Below, in pieces: positions 27,074 through 36,116 of a stretch of DNA of 64,000 bases. How positions within the stretch are numbered: the stretch's first letter is position 1; each line of letters begins with the position of its first letter. The position numbers were made by a program, and so were the translations under genes. Origin of the DNA: Bacteroidia bacterium. GTDB lineage: Bacteria > Bacteroidota > Bacteroidia > B-17B0 > Aurantibacillaceae. Below the pieces are notes generated by a model. That model was not told where the DNA came from and did not search any database. It saw only the letters and a list, made by a program, of their open reading frames with translations. The stretch lies in the NCBI GenBank assembly GCA_022841465.1, contig JALHRL010000013.1:1-64000 (forward strand). Reading direction: 5' to 3'.

Positions 27074-27640
27074 CTACCATTCCTCTGTGGAAGCAGAAGG
27101 ATCTCTGAGCATGGCTTCCTTTAGGTCTTCTGCCACTGTGTTAGCGTATTTTAGTGCTTCACCGCGTAATTTTTTCATTACAATTTCAGGCATTATCATA
27201 CTTCCGCATTCAGGAATTTTATTATCAATGCTTCCCATGGTAGTTTTACCGCTTGTACTTTTGTGTTTAATTTGATTGATGGTGTACTTGTATTTATTCT
27301 CTTTACACTCTATTACCACTTTCATTGTAATTAAGCCGGTATAATCACATTTAGCATTTAATTCTTTGGGTTTTACGCTAAAAGTTGCTACACACTCTGC
27401 TTTGCCTGCTGTTGTAACACCATTGTTCTTCTCGTATTTATTTGTTTCCAGTTTAACCCAATTTACTGCACGGTTTAATAATATATTAGCAGAAACAGAA
27501 TCAGTATTTATAACTTCTGTAATAACCGTTTCTTTAATTGCTTTTTTACCATCTGCCGCAGGTTCCTTTTTATCTTGCGCAAAAGAGTTAAAACAAATTG
27601 AAATAAATAGAAGTGATAAAATGGTTTTAAAAAAATTCAT
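27074..27640 (-). CDS. secreted DUF4468-like domain protein
   Basis: The track starts at a TTG (27679); the ATG at 27640 begins a clean signal peptide (NFFKTILSLLFISICFNSFAQ) and gives 188 residues. The mature part (SANILLNRAVNWVKLETNKYEKNN, then a strand-rich region and a C-terminal amphipathic helix) resembles DUF4468, a TBP-like fold found in Bacteroidota envelope proteins. Two to four cysteines in the mature part could pair. The function is unknown. The gene lies between trxB and the E1 gene and is probably transcribed alone or with the downstream side of E1. Confidence 0.65.
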   Translation of the reverse strand: MNFFKTILSLLFISICFNSFAQDKKEPAADGKKAIKETVITEVINTDSVSANILLNRAVNWVKLETNKYEKNNGVTTAGKAECVATFSVKPKELNAKCDYTGLITMKVVIECKENKYKYTINQIKHKSTSGKTTMGSIDNKIPECGSMIMPEIVMKKLRGEALKYANTVAEDLKEAMLRDPSASTEEW

Positions 27641-27699
27641 GTTGTAGGTTTTGCTTTGCTTCTGCCAAATTGATGCCAATATTATTTAATTCTTCGAAA

Positions 27700-30117
27700 T
27701 TAGTAAATTTTAGGAAATTGATTGGGATTATATTCGCTCATAATATTATACAACACTTCAAATACATCATCTGCGTTAGGTTTACTAAAATAATCACCAT
27801 CACTGCCATAAGCCGGCCTGTGTTCTTTTGAGGCAATTGTTTTAGGTGCTGTATCTAAAAACTGATACGCTTTTTGCTCTTCCACAATTTTTTGCAATAT
27901 GTAAGCACTAGCCCCTCCCGGTACATCTTCATCTAACACTACCAGCCTATTTGTTTTCTTAACAGAATCAACAATAGCATGATGAATATCAAAAGGTAAT
28001 AGCGTTTGAACATCAATTAACTCCACGCTTATTCCATGTTCTTCTAACATTTTTATTGCATCTTGAGCAATTCTTAAACTACTGCCGTATGAAACCAGTG
28101 TAATATCGGTTCCGCTGTTTAACACTTCCGGTATGCCTAATGGCGCTTTATACTCTCCAAAATTTGTAGGTTGCTTTTCTTTTAAACGGTATCCGTTTAA
28201 CGGCTCAATAATTAAAGCCGGCTCATCGGCCGCTAATAATGTATTGTAAAAACCGGATGCAATTACCATGTTTCTGGGAACACAAATATTTATTCCTCTG
28301 CAGGCATGAACAATCATTCCCATAGGTGATCCACTGTGCCAAACTCCTTCTAATCTGTGGCCACGTGTACGAATAATTACGGGTGCTTTTTGTAAACCCT
28401 TGGTACGCCATTGAACGGTTGCTAAATCATCACTCATTAATTGCAATGCGTACAATAAATAATCTAAATATTGGATTTCAGCAATTGGCCTTAAGCCGCG
28501 CATTGCTAATCCAATTGCTTGCCCCATTATCGTTGCTTCTCTAATTCCGGTATCAAAAACGCGATGTTCTCCGTACTTGGCTTGCAAACCTTCTAATCCT
28601 TGGTTTACTCCACCAATTTTTCCTGAATCTTCCCCAAAAATCATTACCTCAGGATATTTCTTTAAAATGGCATCAAAATTATCGCGCAATACTTCGCGAC
28701 CATCCACCATTTTATCTTCGTTATAGTTTACCTCAACAGAGCTAACATTAGATACTTTAAAACTTGATTCGGAATATAAATGCGAGCTGTATTTATCAAA
28801 ACATTCTTTCTTAGAATTGTTTAACCAGTTTATTAATTGGTTGCGCGCATCTGATTGCATTCCGGCACTTAAACGAATAACGCGCTTAACAGCGGTATGC
28901 ACATCTTTTCTAATTGGTTCTTTAATTGAATTTAGCTCTGCTTTTACTTGTAATGCAGTTGCGTTTCCTTCATTTCCAATTAATTCAAACAAATTACTTA
29001 CTAAAGCAACTTCCTCTTTTATTGGCTTAAGATATGCGTTCCATGCATCGTTTTTCGCAATTCTAACTGCTTCCTTTGATTCTTCTTCAATTTTATTTAA
29101 TTCCGCAGCACTTGCCAATGCGTTTTGTTCAATCCATTCGCGCATTTTTTTAACGCAGTCAAAATCAGTTTCCCACTGTAAGCGCTCTTTGCTTTTATAT
29201 CGCTCGTGCGAACCGCTGGTACTATGCCCTTGCGGTTGTGTTACTTCTTCTACATGAACCAACACTGGCACATGCTCTTCTCTGCAAACTTTTGCTGCTT
29301 TTTCGTATGTTTCACAAAGATGAACATAATCCCATCCTTTGGTTTTAAAAATTTCGTAGCCTTTGCCTCCGTTTTCTCTTTGAAACCCTTTTAAAATTTC
29401 ACTAATACTTTCTTTGGTAGTTTGAAACTTTTTTGGAACTGAAATTCCATGCCCGTCATCCCAAACGCTTACCAACATGGGTACTTGTAAAACACCGGCT
29501 GCATTAATGGTTTCCCAGAACAAACCTTCTGAAGTACTTGCGTCGCCAATGGTTCCAAACGCAACTTCGTTTCCTTTATTGCTATAATTATTAAACGGAG
29601 GGTTATGTAAATCTTTGTTTATTCTGTAAAAATGAGAGGCATAAGCTAAACCCAACAACCTAGGCATTTGCGAGCCTGTTGGCGAAATATCGCTTGATGA
29701 GTTTTTTTGTTTTACCAATGCTTTAAAAGTACCATCGGCATTTAAACTGTGTGTTGCAAAGTGCCCTCCCATTTGTCTTCCGGCACTCATTGGGTCGTGC
29801 TCAATATCTGTATGCGCATACAAACCTGCAAACCATTGTTGTAAGTTTAATGCATTAATACCAAACATAAAGGTTTGATCGCGGTAATATCCGCTTCTAA
29901 AATCTCCATCCTGAAAAACTTTGGCCATAGCAGCTTGTGCCAGCTCTTTTCCATCGCCAAAAATCCCAAACTTTGCTTTTCCTGTAAGAACCTCTTTACG
30001 GCCTAATAAACTTGCTTGTCGACTTTCATTAATTAATTTATAGTCGGCTAATACAACTTTTTTAAAATCCTCGAAACTCAAACTTCCTTTAGACACTGTA
30101 TTGCTTTTTTGTTCCAT
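27700..30117 (-). CDS. fused alpha/beta 2-oxoacid dehydrogenase E1 component
   Basis: An 805-residue thiamine diphosphate enzyme joining both E1 chains. The alpha half (about 1-440) has FGTIGDASTSEGLFWETINAA, the TPP/Mg2+ motif, and SGYYRDQTFMF. The beta half (about 465-800) has EVMIFGEDSGKIGGVNQGL, FDTGIREATIMGQAIGLAMRG and LVVLDEDVPGGASAYI. Substrate is a branched-chain 2-oxoacid or pyruvate; the fused form is common in Bacteroidota. No E2 or E3 gene is adjacent. A perfect -7 element is upstream. The long plus-strand ORF at 28817-29257 is a shadow of this gene. Confidence 0.92.
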   Translation of the reverse strand: MEQKSNTVSKGSLSFEDFKKVVLADYKLINESRQASLLGRKEVLTGKAKFGIFGDGKELAQAAMAKVFQDGDFRSGYYRDQTFMFGINALNLQQWFAGLYAHTDIEHDPMSAGRQMGGHFATHSLNADGTFKALVKQKNSSSDISPTGSQMPRLLGLAYASHFYRINKDLHNPPFNNYSNKGNEVAFGTIGDASTSEGLFWETINAAGVLQVPMLVSVWDDGHGISVPKKFQTTKESISEILKGFQRENGGKGYEIFKTKGWDYVHLCETYEKAAKVCREEHVPVLVHVEEVTQPQGHSTSGSHERYKSKERLQWETDFDCVKKMREWIEQNALASAAELNKIEEESKEAVRIAKNDAWNAYLKPIKEEVALVSNLFELIGNEGNATALQVKAELNSIKEPIRKDVHTAVKRVIRLSAGMQSDARNQLINWLNNSKKECFDKYSSHLYSESSFKVSNVSSVEVNYNEDKMVDGREVLRDNFDAILKKYPEVMIFGEDSGKIGGVNQGLEGLQAKYGEHRVFDTGIREATIMGQAIGLAMRGLRPIAEIQYLDYLLYALQLMSDDLATVQWRTKGLQKAPVIIRTRGHRLEGVWHSGSPMGMIVHACRGINICVPRNMVIASGFYNTLLAADEPALIIEPLNGYRLKEKQPTNFGEYKAPLGIPEVLNSGTDITLVSYGSSLRIAQDAIKMLEEHGISVELIDVQTLLPFDIHHAIVDSVKKTNRLVVLDEDVPGGASAYILQKIVEEQKAYQFLDTAPKTIASKEHRPAYGSDGDYFSKPNADDVFEVLYNIMSEYNPNQFPKIY

Positions 30118-30137
30118 TATTTTAAGTACTTAATACA

Positions 30138-30145
30138 CAAATATA
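30138..30145 (-). promoter_or_regulatory. candidate -7 element of the E1 gene
   Basis: Minus-strand TATATTTG matches TAnnTTTG exactly, about 20 nt before the ATG at 30117. A -33 TTG is not evident in the A/T-rich upstream stretch. Confidence 0.45.
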
Positions 30146-30313
30146 ATAATTAAGTTGAAATTTATTTGCCTCTTTTTTAAGATTTATTGATTTGGTAAAA
30201 CACTTGAAAAACAAGGTATTGAAGAGGATTAAAAGAACATGTACATTAATTCTAAAAAAAGCGTAAATTCGCAGTGAATTTAAACCTAAGTTGTAATTAG
30301 GAAAACGTAAAAC

Positions 30314-32263
30314 ATGATAAAAATTACCCTACCTGATGGTTCAGTTAGAGAATATCAAAAAGGAACCTCATCACACGAAATCGCTTTAAGTATAAGCGAA
30401 GGACTAGCAAGAAATGTAATCTCAGCAAAAGTAAATGGAGAAGTTTGGGATAGCTCACGCCCCATTCATTCAGACGCTTCTTTGCAATTATTAACCTGGA
30501 ACGACGATGACGGCAAAGCTACGTTTTGGCATTCATCTGCTCACTTAATGGCCGAAGCTTTAGAGGCTTTATTTCCCGGAGTTAAGTTTTGGGTTGGCCC
30601 ACCTCTTGAAAATGGTTTTTATTACGATGTTGATTTAGGTGGACAAACTTTATCGCCAACTGATTTTGAAAAAATTGAGCAAAAAATGTTGGAGTTGGCA
30701 AAGCAAAACAATTCTTACCAGAGAAAAGAAATGTCTAAAAAGGAAGCTATTGCTTACTTTACAGAAAAAAAAGATGAGTATAAACTTGATTTATTAGAGC
30801 GTTTAGAAGATGGTAATATTACCTTTTACACGCAAGGAAATTTTACCGATTTATGTCGCGGGCCACATATTCCAACAACCGGAATTATTAAAGCAGCAAA
30901 AATTTTAAACATAGCAGGTGCTTATTGGAAGGGCGATGAAAAAAATAAAATGCTTACCCGTATTTACGGAATTACTTTTCCAAAAGATAAAGAGTTAAAA
31001 GAATATTTGGTTGCTTTAGAAGAAGCAAAAAAACGCGACCATCGTAAACTAGGGAAAGAATTAGAACTTTTTACATTTAGCGAAAAAGTGGGAATGGGAT
31101 TGCCTTTATGGTTACCTAAAGGTGCTATGTTACGCGAACGTTTAGAGCAATTTATGCGCACGGCACAAACTAAAGCAGGTTATTTGCCTGTTATTACCCC
31201 ACATATTGCACTAAAAGAATTATACGTTTGCAGCGGCCATTACGAAAAATACGGAGCCGATGCTTTTCAACCCATTAACACTCCGCAAGAAGGCGAACAG
31301 TTTTATTTAAAACCAATGAACTGCCCTCATCATTGCGAAATTTACAAATCTGCCCCTCGATCTTACAAAGATTTACCGGTGCGTTATGCAGAGTTTGGAA
31401 CCGTTTATCGTTATGAACAACACGGAGAATTGCATGGTTTAACCAGAGTAAGAGGGTTTACACAAGATGATGCTCATTTGTTTTGCAGACCCGATCAGGT
31501 AAAAGAAGAATTTTGTAAGGTAATTGATTTGGTGTTGTATGTATTTAATGCGCTAGATTTTAAAGATTATACTGCACAAATTTCATTGCGCGACCCTGAA
31601 AATAAAACCAAATACATTGGCAGCGATGAAAACTGGGACCTTGCCGAACAAGCCATTATTGAAAGTGCCAAAGAAAAAGGTTTAAAAACGGTTGTTGAAT
31701 TGGGTGAAGCTGCATTTTATGGCCCTAAATTAGATTTTATGGTGAAGGATGCAATAGGACGTAAATGGCAGTTGGGCACCATTCAGGTAGATTACAATTT
31801 ACCTCAACGTTTTGAACTGGAATATACCGGAAGCGATAACCAAAAACATCGCCCTGTTATGATTCACCGAGCACCTTTTGGAAGCTTAGAACGTTTTGTG
31901 GCTGTATTAATTGAGCATTGTGCCGGTAACTTTCCGTTGTGGCTAACCCCTGAACAATTTGCTGTTTTACCAATTAGTGAAAAGTTTAACGATTATGCCG
32001 CCGGGGTTTTAAACCAATTACAAGCTTTGGGTTTAAGAGGTAAGCTAGATGACAGAAACGAGAAAATTGGAAAGAAAATAAGAGATAATGAAGTAAACAA
32101 AATTCCATTTATGTTGGTGGTGGGCGAAAAAGAAGCGCAAGAAAATAAAGTAGCAGTTAGGCAACATGGTAAAGGCGATATTGGAGTTTACGATTTAAAA
32201 GGATTTGCCGATTTTGTGAACGGAATTATTGAAAACGACTTTAAGGAAAAAGCCTTAAAATAG
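30314..32263 (+). CDS. thrS: threonine--tRNA ligase
   Basis: A 649-residue class II synthetase. The TGS domain (about 1-60, [17 protein letters not shown]) is followed by the editing domain ([17 protein letters not shown] and the HGP-type [10 protein letters not shown]), then the catalytic core with motif 2 ([23 protein letters not shown]), motif 3 ([18 protein letters not shown]) and the anticodon-binding domain (about 545-645). Zinc ligands Cys and two His are visible (NCPHH and later HRP). Length is standard. It is followed after 78 nt by infC, the usual order in bacteria. Confidence 0.98.
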   Translation: MIKITLPDGSVREYQKGTSSHEIALSISEGLARNVISAKVNGEVWDSSRPIHSDASLQLLTWNDDDGKATFWHSSAHLMAEALEALFPGVKFWVGPPLENGFYYDVDLGGQTLSPTDFEKIEQKMLELAKQNNSYQRKEMSKKEAIAYFTEKKDEYKLDLLERLEDGNITFYTQGNFTDLCRGPHIPTTGIIKAAKILNIAGAYWKGDEKNKMLTRIYGITFPKDKELKEYLVALEEAKKRDHRKLGKELELFTFSEKVGMGLPLWLPKGAMLRERLEQFMRTAQTKAGYLPVITPHIALKELYVCSGHYEKYGADAFQPINTPQEGEQFYLKPMNCPHHCEIYKSAPRSYKDLPVRYAEFGTVYRYEQHGELHGLTRVRGFTQDDAHLFCRPDQVKEEFCKVIDLVLYVFNALDFKDYTAQISLRDPENKTKYIGSDENWDLAEQAIIESAKEKGLKTVVELGEAAFYGPKLDFMVKDAIGRKWQLGTIQVDYNLPQRFELEYTGSDNQKHRPVMIHRAPFGSLERFVAVLIEHCAGNFPLWLTPEQFAVLPISEKFNDYAAGVLNQLQALGLRGKLDDRNEKIGKKIRDNEVNKIPFMLVVGEKEAQENKVAVRQHGKGDIGVYDLKGFADFVNGIIENDFKEKALK

Positions 32264-32283
32264 TATGTTTGCAACGAATAAAG

Positions 32284-32297
32284 TTGTAAATTTACAA
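32284..32297. promoter_or_regulatory. 14-bp perfect palindrome upstream of infC
   Basis: TTGTAAATTTACAA is perfectly symmetric and overlaps TAAATTTA, a one-mismatch -7 element. TTTG at 32268-32271 could be the -33 element, though the 15-nt spacing is short. It could be an operator or just an A/T-rich chance palindrome. Confidence 0.35.
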
Positions 32298-32330
32298 GGT
32301 ACTAAAACACAAACTATTATTAATTAAAAG

Positions 32331-32344
32331 CGGAGGTATTTATT
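32331..32344 (+). promoter_or_regulatory. Shine-Dalgarno and ATT start of infC
   Basis: GCGGAGGT is followed at once by ATTATT. A strong Shine-Dalgarno is unusual for Bacteroidota, whose ribosomes largely ignore it, so its presence with a rare start codon marks infC as a special case. Confidence 0.7.
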
Positions 32345-32968
32345 AACCTGTTTAAAAAACCAAACAACACCAACACCACAAATACCAATAACAGTGGTGG
32401 TGCACCAAAACCATTTCGTCCGAGAGGATTAAAAGAAGGTTTTAAACGTCCCGGTGTAAAAGAAGAACAACATCGTATTAACGATAGAATTTTTGCCAAA
32501 ACCGTTAGGGTTGTTGGTGAGGGAATTGAATCAGGGGTTTTCCCAATTCAAAAGGCACTAGAAATGGCTAAAGAAGCCGAATTAGATTTAGTAGAAATAG
32601 CTCCTAATTCTGATCCACCGGTTTGTAAAATTGTTGATTACGGAAAGTTTTTATACGAACAAAAGAAAAAGGCAAAGGAAATGAAAGCCCGCGCCGCCAA
32701 AATTGTAATTAAAGACATTCGTTTTGGTCCGCATACAGATGAACACGATTACAATTTCAAAAAAAATCACGCACTAAAGTTTTTGCAAGAAGGCTGCAAA
32801 GTAAAAGCGTTTGTGTTTTTTAGAGGTCGTGAAATTGCATTTAAAGAACAAGGAGAAATTTTATTGTTGCGTTTTGCAAATGATTTAGAAGAATACGGTA
32901 AAGCAGAACAATTACCGGTGTTAGAAGGAAAGAAAATGCAAATGGTAATTGCTCCAAAAAAGAAATAA
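32342..32968 (+). CDS. infC: translation initiation factor IF-3, ATT start
   Basis: The track starts at an internal ATG (32564), which would remove the IF-3 N-terminal domain. The frame is open upstream and reads [21 protein letters not shown], the conserved IF-3 N-terminal region, back to ATT ATT AAC CTG. GGAGGT at 32333-32338 precedes it, so the start is ATT at 32342 (or 32339), giving about 208 residues. An ATT (AUU) start is the classic infC autoregulation device. The C-domain ([31 protein letters not shown]) is intact. The 5' part is Asn/Thr rich. A strong terminator follows and rpmI/rplT are not present. Confidence 0.93.
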   Translation: MNLFKKPNNTNTTNTNNSGGAPKPFRPRGLKEGFKRPGVKEEQHRINDRIFAKTVRVVGEGIESGVFPIQKALEMAKEAELDLVEIAPNSDPPVCKIVDYGKFLYEQKKKAKEMKARAAKIVIKDIRFGPHTDEHDYNFKKNHALKFLQEGCKVKAFVFFRGREIAFKEQGEILLLRFANDLEEYGKAEQLPVLEGKKMQMVIAPKKK

Positions 32969-32972
32969 AAAC

Positions 32973-33000
32973 AAAGGCTCTTGAAAAAGGGCCTTTTTTA
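32973..33000 (+). terminator. Rho-independent terminator after infC
   Basis: AAAGGCTC, an 8-nt loop, then GGGCCTTT with a T run. The stem has eight pairs including one G-U wobble. Confidence 0.85.
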
Positions 33001-33035
33001 TAAAACAATTTTAAGTTTAGCTTGTTATAACAAAT

Positions 33036-33602
33036 ATGAAAACAATCTCCATTATTTTAGCAGTAGGTATTTTGGCTTTTGTAGCCATTAGCTGGAAAAA
33101 AAACAGCAAGCCTACAAAACCAACAATTAAAGTGAACAACCCTTACGGTTTTAAATTAAAAACGTTGGATGGTAATGAAATAACTTTAGAAAAGTTTAAA
33201 GGCAAAAAAATGTTATTGGTGAATGTTGCCAGTAAATGCGGCTACACCCCACAATACAAAAACTTACAAGCATTGCACGATAAATACAAAGATAAGTTAG
33301 TAGTAATTGGATTTCCGGCAAATAATTTTGGGTGGCAAGAACCGGGTAACTCGGGTGAAATAAAAGAATTTTGCACCAAAAATTATGGCGTTACTTTTTT
33401 AATGATGGAAAAAATTAGTGTGAAAGGAAAAGATATGCACCCCCTTTATCAATGGTTAAGCGATAAAGAACAAAACGGAGTTACGGATGACGCGCCGGGA
33501 TGGAATTTTTGTAAATATTTAATTGATGAAAACGGAAAAATAATTAAATTTTTCTCAAGTAAAGTAGATCCTTTAAGTGAAGAGATAACAGGTTTGTTGT
33601 AA
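33036..33602 (+). CDS. glutathione peroxidase family thiol peroxidase, membrane anchored
   Basis: A 188-residue protein. An N-terminal hydrophobic segment (about 3-20) suggests membrane anchoring or export. The catalytic Cys68 is in NVASKCGYTPQY, the conserved Gln and Asn are in FPANNFGWQEPG, and the Trp is in PGWNFCKYLID. As a Cys-type GPx it probably uses thioredoxin rather than glutathione. It reduces hydroperoxides. The gene has its own leader after the infC terminator. Length is normal plus the N-terminal extension. Confidence 0.9.
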   Translation: MKTISIILAVGILAFVAISWKKNSKPTKPTIKVNNPYGFKLKTLDGNEITLEKFKGKKMLLVNVASKCGYTPQYKNLQALHDKYKDKLVVIGFPANNFGWQEPGNSGEIKEFCTKNYGVTFLMMEKISVKGKDMHPLYQWLSDKEQNGVTDDAPGWNFCKYLIDENGKIIKFFSSKVDPLSEEITGLL

Positions 33603-33640
33603 ACTCTAGCTATTCTTAACACCCTTCTGTTTAAAAAAGG

Positions 33641-33680
33641 TATTTGCAAATAACTATAAAAAGTAGTATCTTTATACTAC
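33641..33680 (+). promoter_or_regulatory. two palindromes upstream of the LexA-like repressor
   Basis: TATTTGCAAATA (33641-33652) is a perfect 12-bp palindrome, and GTAGTAT-CTTT-ATACTAC (33663-33680) is a perfect 7-bp inverted repeat with a 4-bp centre. Both lie between the GPx stop and the repressor ATG at 33692. They are the best candidates for the repressor's own operators. Confidence 0.55.
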
Positions 33681-33691
33681 AATTTATAGCA

Positions 33692-34459
33692 ATGAGTAAA
33701 ATAGCCAACAATATCCGTTTTTTAAGGCAACTAAAAGGTTTGTCACAAGAACAACTTGCCGATGAGTTAAGCGTTACACGCAGCCGCATTGGTGGTTACG
33801 AAGAAGGCCGTAACGAACCTCCTATAGATTTATTAATTCGCTTATCCGAATTTTTTCATATTGCCATAGATGCTTTAGTGCGTGGAGATTTACGTAAAAC
33901 CAATTTAGATGGTTTAATGAAAGTAGGAAAAAACCGTATCCTCTTTCCTATTTTGTTAGATCACGAAGGTAATGACATGGTAGAGCTTATTCCGCTTAAA
34001 GCCAGTGCCGGTTATTTAAAAGGCTATGCCGATCCTGATTATGTAGAGCGTTTACCAAAAATGCAATTGCCTTTTTTACCTACAGGCAAACATCGTTCTT
34101 TCCCTATTAAAGGAGATAGTATGCCTCCGTTAAGAGATGGGTCGTTTGTAATTGGCAAATACATTGAGAAATTAGATGAAATTAAAAACGGTAATACTTA
34201 CATTGTTGTAACCAAAGATGATGGTTTATCCTATAAGCGCCTGTTTAACGTTAACAAAAAAGAAGGAACTGTTGAATTACACTCCGATAATAAATCTTAC
34301 CCTCCTTATAAAGTTAAATTGCACGATATTTTAGAATTGTGGGAATACACCTGCTCTATAAACATGCATCAGTACAAAGAAGATGAACTTAACCTGGATA
34401 GCATTATGAACATGTTAAAGAGCTTGCACGTAGAAATTGAACAGATAAAAAAACGTTAA
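33692..34459 (+). CDS. XRE-family repressor with LexA/CI-type S24 peptidase domain
   Basis: The track starts at 33644; the ATG at 33692 (MSKIANNIRFLRQ) gives 255 residues. Residues about 5-65 are a Cro/CI helix-turn-helix (LSQEQLADELSVTRSRIGGYEEGR). Residues about 100-225 are an S24 domain: a candidate Ala-Gly self-cleavage site is in LKASAGYLKG, the Ser is in IKGDSMPP and the Lys in LSYKRLF. The C-terminal tail is a coiled helix. It is probably a self-cleaving stress or SOS-like repressor that controls itself through the palindromes upstream. No umuC or phage genes are adjacent. Confidence 0.85.
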   Translation: MSKIANNIRFLRQLKGLSQEQLADELSVTRSRIGGYEEGRNEPPIDLLIRLSEFFHIAIDALVRGDLRKTNLDGLMKVGKNRILFPILLDHEGNDMVELIPLKASAGYLKGYADPDYVERLPKMQLPFLPTGKHRSFPIKGDSMPPLRDGSFVIGKYIEKLDEIKNGNTYIVVTKDDGLSYKRLFNVNKKEGTVELHSDNKSYPPYKVKLHDILELWEYTCSINMHQYKEDELNLDSIMNMLKSLHVEIEQIKKR

Positions 34460-34532
34460 ATTGTTAATTTCTGTCTTAATAAATTAATTCTATTGTTTAA
34501 TTAAAGCTACTAAAGCAAAGTAACTTTAATCT

Positions 34533-35102
34533 GTGAAAAAATTTATTACTTATTTTGTACAAGGTTTAATCCTCTTTATTCCCGTTGCTATTACATTGGC
34601 CATTTTGTTTTGGTTGTTTAATTTTTTCTCAGGAATATTTTCATTTTTTGGAATTGTTGGCAACCCCATAATAAACACAGTACTTGGCATGCTTATTACC
34701 TTAGGTGTAATAACAGCCTTAGGTGTTTTAGCGTCTTCCTACGTGTTCAGTAATTTTTTCAGCTTTATGGAAGATAAACTAGAACATGCGCCTTTTATCA
34801 GGCATATTTATTCGCCCATAAAAGATTTTACAAACGCCTTTATGGGAAATAAGAAAAAGTTTAATAAACCCGTTTTGGTAATAACTAATCCACAGGCTAA
34901 TGTAGAAGAGCTGGGGTTTTTAACCTGCGATGATTTAGCACACCTGCACATTAAAGATAAAGTGGCTGTTTATTTACCTTATTCTTATTCACTATCCGGA
35001 CGCTTGGTAATTGTGCCAAAAGAACAAATTAAACCCTTGGATGCCGACCCCGGAGAGGCTATGAAATTTGTAGTTAGCGGCGGCGTTACAGATGCTGATT
35101 AA
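34533..35102 (+). CDS. DUF502 family membrane protein
   Basis: A 189-residue protein with two hydrophobic segments near the N-terminus (about 5-30 and 45-70) and a soluble C-terminal domain. FITYFVQGLILFIPVAITLAI and the later YLPYSYSLSGRLVIVPKEQI match DUF502, a widespread inner membrane family without known function. The start is GTG at 34533; no ATG is nearby. It lies 73 nt after the repressor and is probably transcribed separately. The C-terminus is acidic. Confidence 0.82.
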   Translation: MKKFITYFVQGLILFIPVAITLAILFWLFNFFSGIFSFFGIVGNPIINTVLGMLITLGVITALGVLASSYVFSNFFSFMEDKLEHAPFIRHIYSPIKDFTNAFMGNKKKFNKPVLVITNPQANVEELGFLTCDDLAHLHIKDKVAVYLPYSYSLSGRLVIVPKEQIKPLDADPGEAMKFVVSGGVTDAD

Positions 35103-35155
35103 ACCGTTCATATAAAATTAGTAAAACGCATTTTTTATTCATGTAACTTTAAATC

Positions 35156-36106
35156 ATGTCACATATTTTAAATATTCGTAACGTATCAAAAAATTATTCG
35201 GGGCATACAGCTCTTAAAAATGTATCCATTGATATTCCAACGAATTCTATTTTTGGCTTACTGGGACCAAATGGTGCCGGAAAAACATCCTTAATAAGAA
35301 TAATTAATCAAATTACCGGCCCTGATACAGGAGAAATTTTGTTTAAAGGAGAAAAACTTTCACCTAAACACATAGAACAAATTGGTTATTTACCGGAAGA
35401 ACGCGGGTTATACAAAAAAATGACCGTAGGCGACCAAGCCATGTACCTTGGGCAATTAAAAGGCTTAAGTAAAGCTGAAGCTAAAAAAAGATTACTCTAC
35501 TGGTTTGATAAATTTGATATGCAAAGCTGGTGGAAAAAGAAAGTAGAAGAGCTAAGCAAAGGAATGCAACAGAAAGTGCAATTTATTGTAACCGTTTTAC
35601 ACGAACCCGAATTATTAATATTAGATGAACCCTTTAGCGGATTTGACCCTATTAACGCGCAATTAATACGTGACGAAATTTTAGAACTAAAGAAAAAAGG
35701 AACCACCATTATTTTTTCTACTCACAACATGGGAAGTGTAGAAGAATTATGCGACAACATTGCACTAATTAATAAATCAGAAAAAATATTAGACGGATCT
35801 GTTAAAGACATTAAAAAAACATACCGCAGTAATACTTATAAAGTAGGGTTTAAAGGAAATGTTTTGGGATTTACCAATGCCTTATGGACAGGCGCAGAAA
35901 TATTAGCCAAAGAAACAGATGACGATGTAAATGTTTTTACGGTTAAGCTTTTAAACAACTTAAAATCTAACGATATGTTGCAAGCTGTTTTACCAACCTG
36001 CGAAATAGTAAGTTTTAATGAATTAGTGCCAAGCATGAATGATATATTTATAATGAAGGTTGGAAAAGATACAGTAGAAACAATTAAAGGATCTGATACC
36101 GAATAA
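35156..36106 (+). CDS. ABC-2 type exporter ATP-binding protein (NatA-like)
   Basis: A 316-residue ATPase. Walker A LLGPNGAGKTSLIRII, Q-loop region YLPEERGLYKKMTVGDQ, signature LSKGMQQKVQFIV, Walker B LLILDEPFSGFDP and the switch His in STHNMGSVEELC are all present. The C-terminal about 85 residues match the DUF4162 tail of NatA-type exporters. The partner permease starts 10 nt later. Substrate is unknown; homologues are linked to Na+ efflux or drug export. Its -7 element is not clear. Confidence 0.92.
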   Translation: MSHILNIRNVSKNYSGHTALKNVSIDIPTNSIFGLLGPNGAGKTSLIRIINQITGPDTGEILFKGEKLSPKHIEQIGYLPEERGLYKKMTVGDQAMYLGQLKGLSKAEAKKRLLYWFDKFDMQSWWKKKVEELSKGMQQKVQFIVTVLHEPELLILDEPFSGFDPINAQLIRDEILELKKKGTTIIFSTHNMGSVEELCDNIALINKSEKILDGSVKDIKKTYRSNTYKVGFKGNVLGFTNALWTGAEILAKETDDDVNVFTVKLLNNLKSNDMLQAVLPTCEIVSFNELVPSMNDIFIMKVGKDTVETIKGSDTE

Positions 36107-36116
36107 ACCATTTACC

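Noticed and set aside
28817-29257. 146-aa plus-strand ORF within the E1 gene
   Set aside because: The opposite frame encodes the conserved E1 fusion, and this ORF has no motif; shadow.
30118-30313. T-box or leader peptide controlling thrS
   Set aside because: No T-box sequence or threonine-rich leader ORF is visible; the only short ORF (12 codons) has no threonine.
32240-32259. Inverted repeat TTTAAGG-N6-CCTTAAA at the thrS 3' end
   Set aside because: It lies within the coding sequence and lacks a T run, so it is not a convincing terminator.
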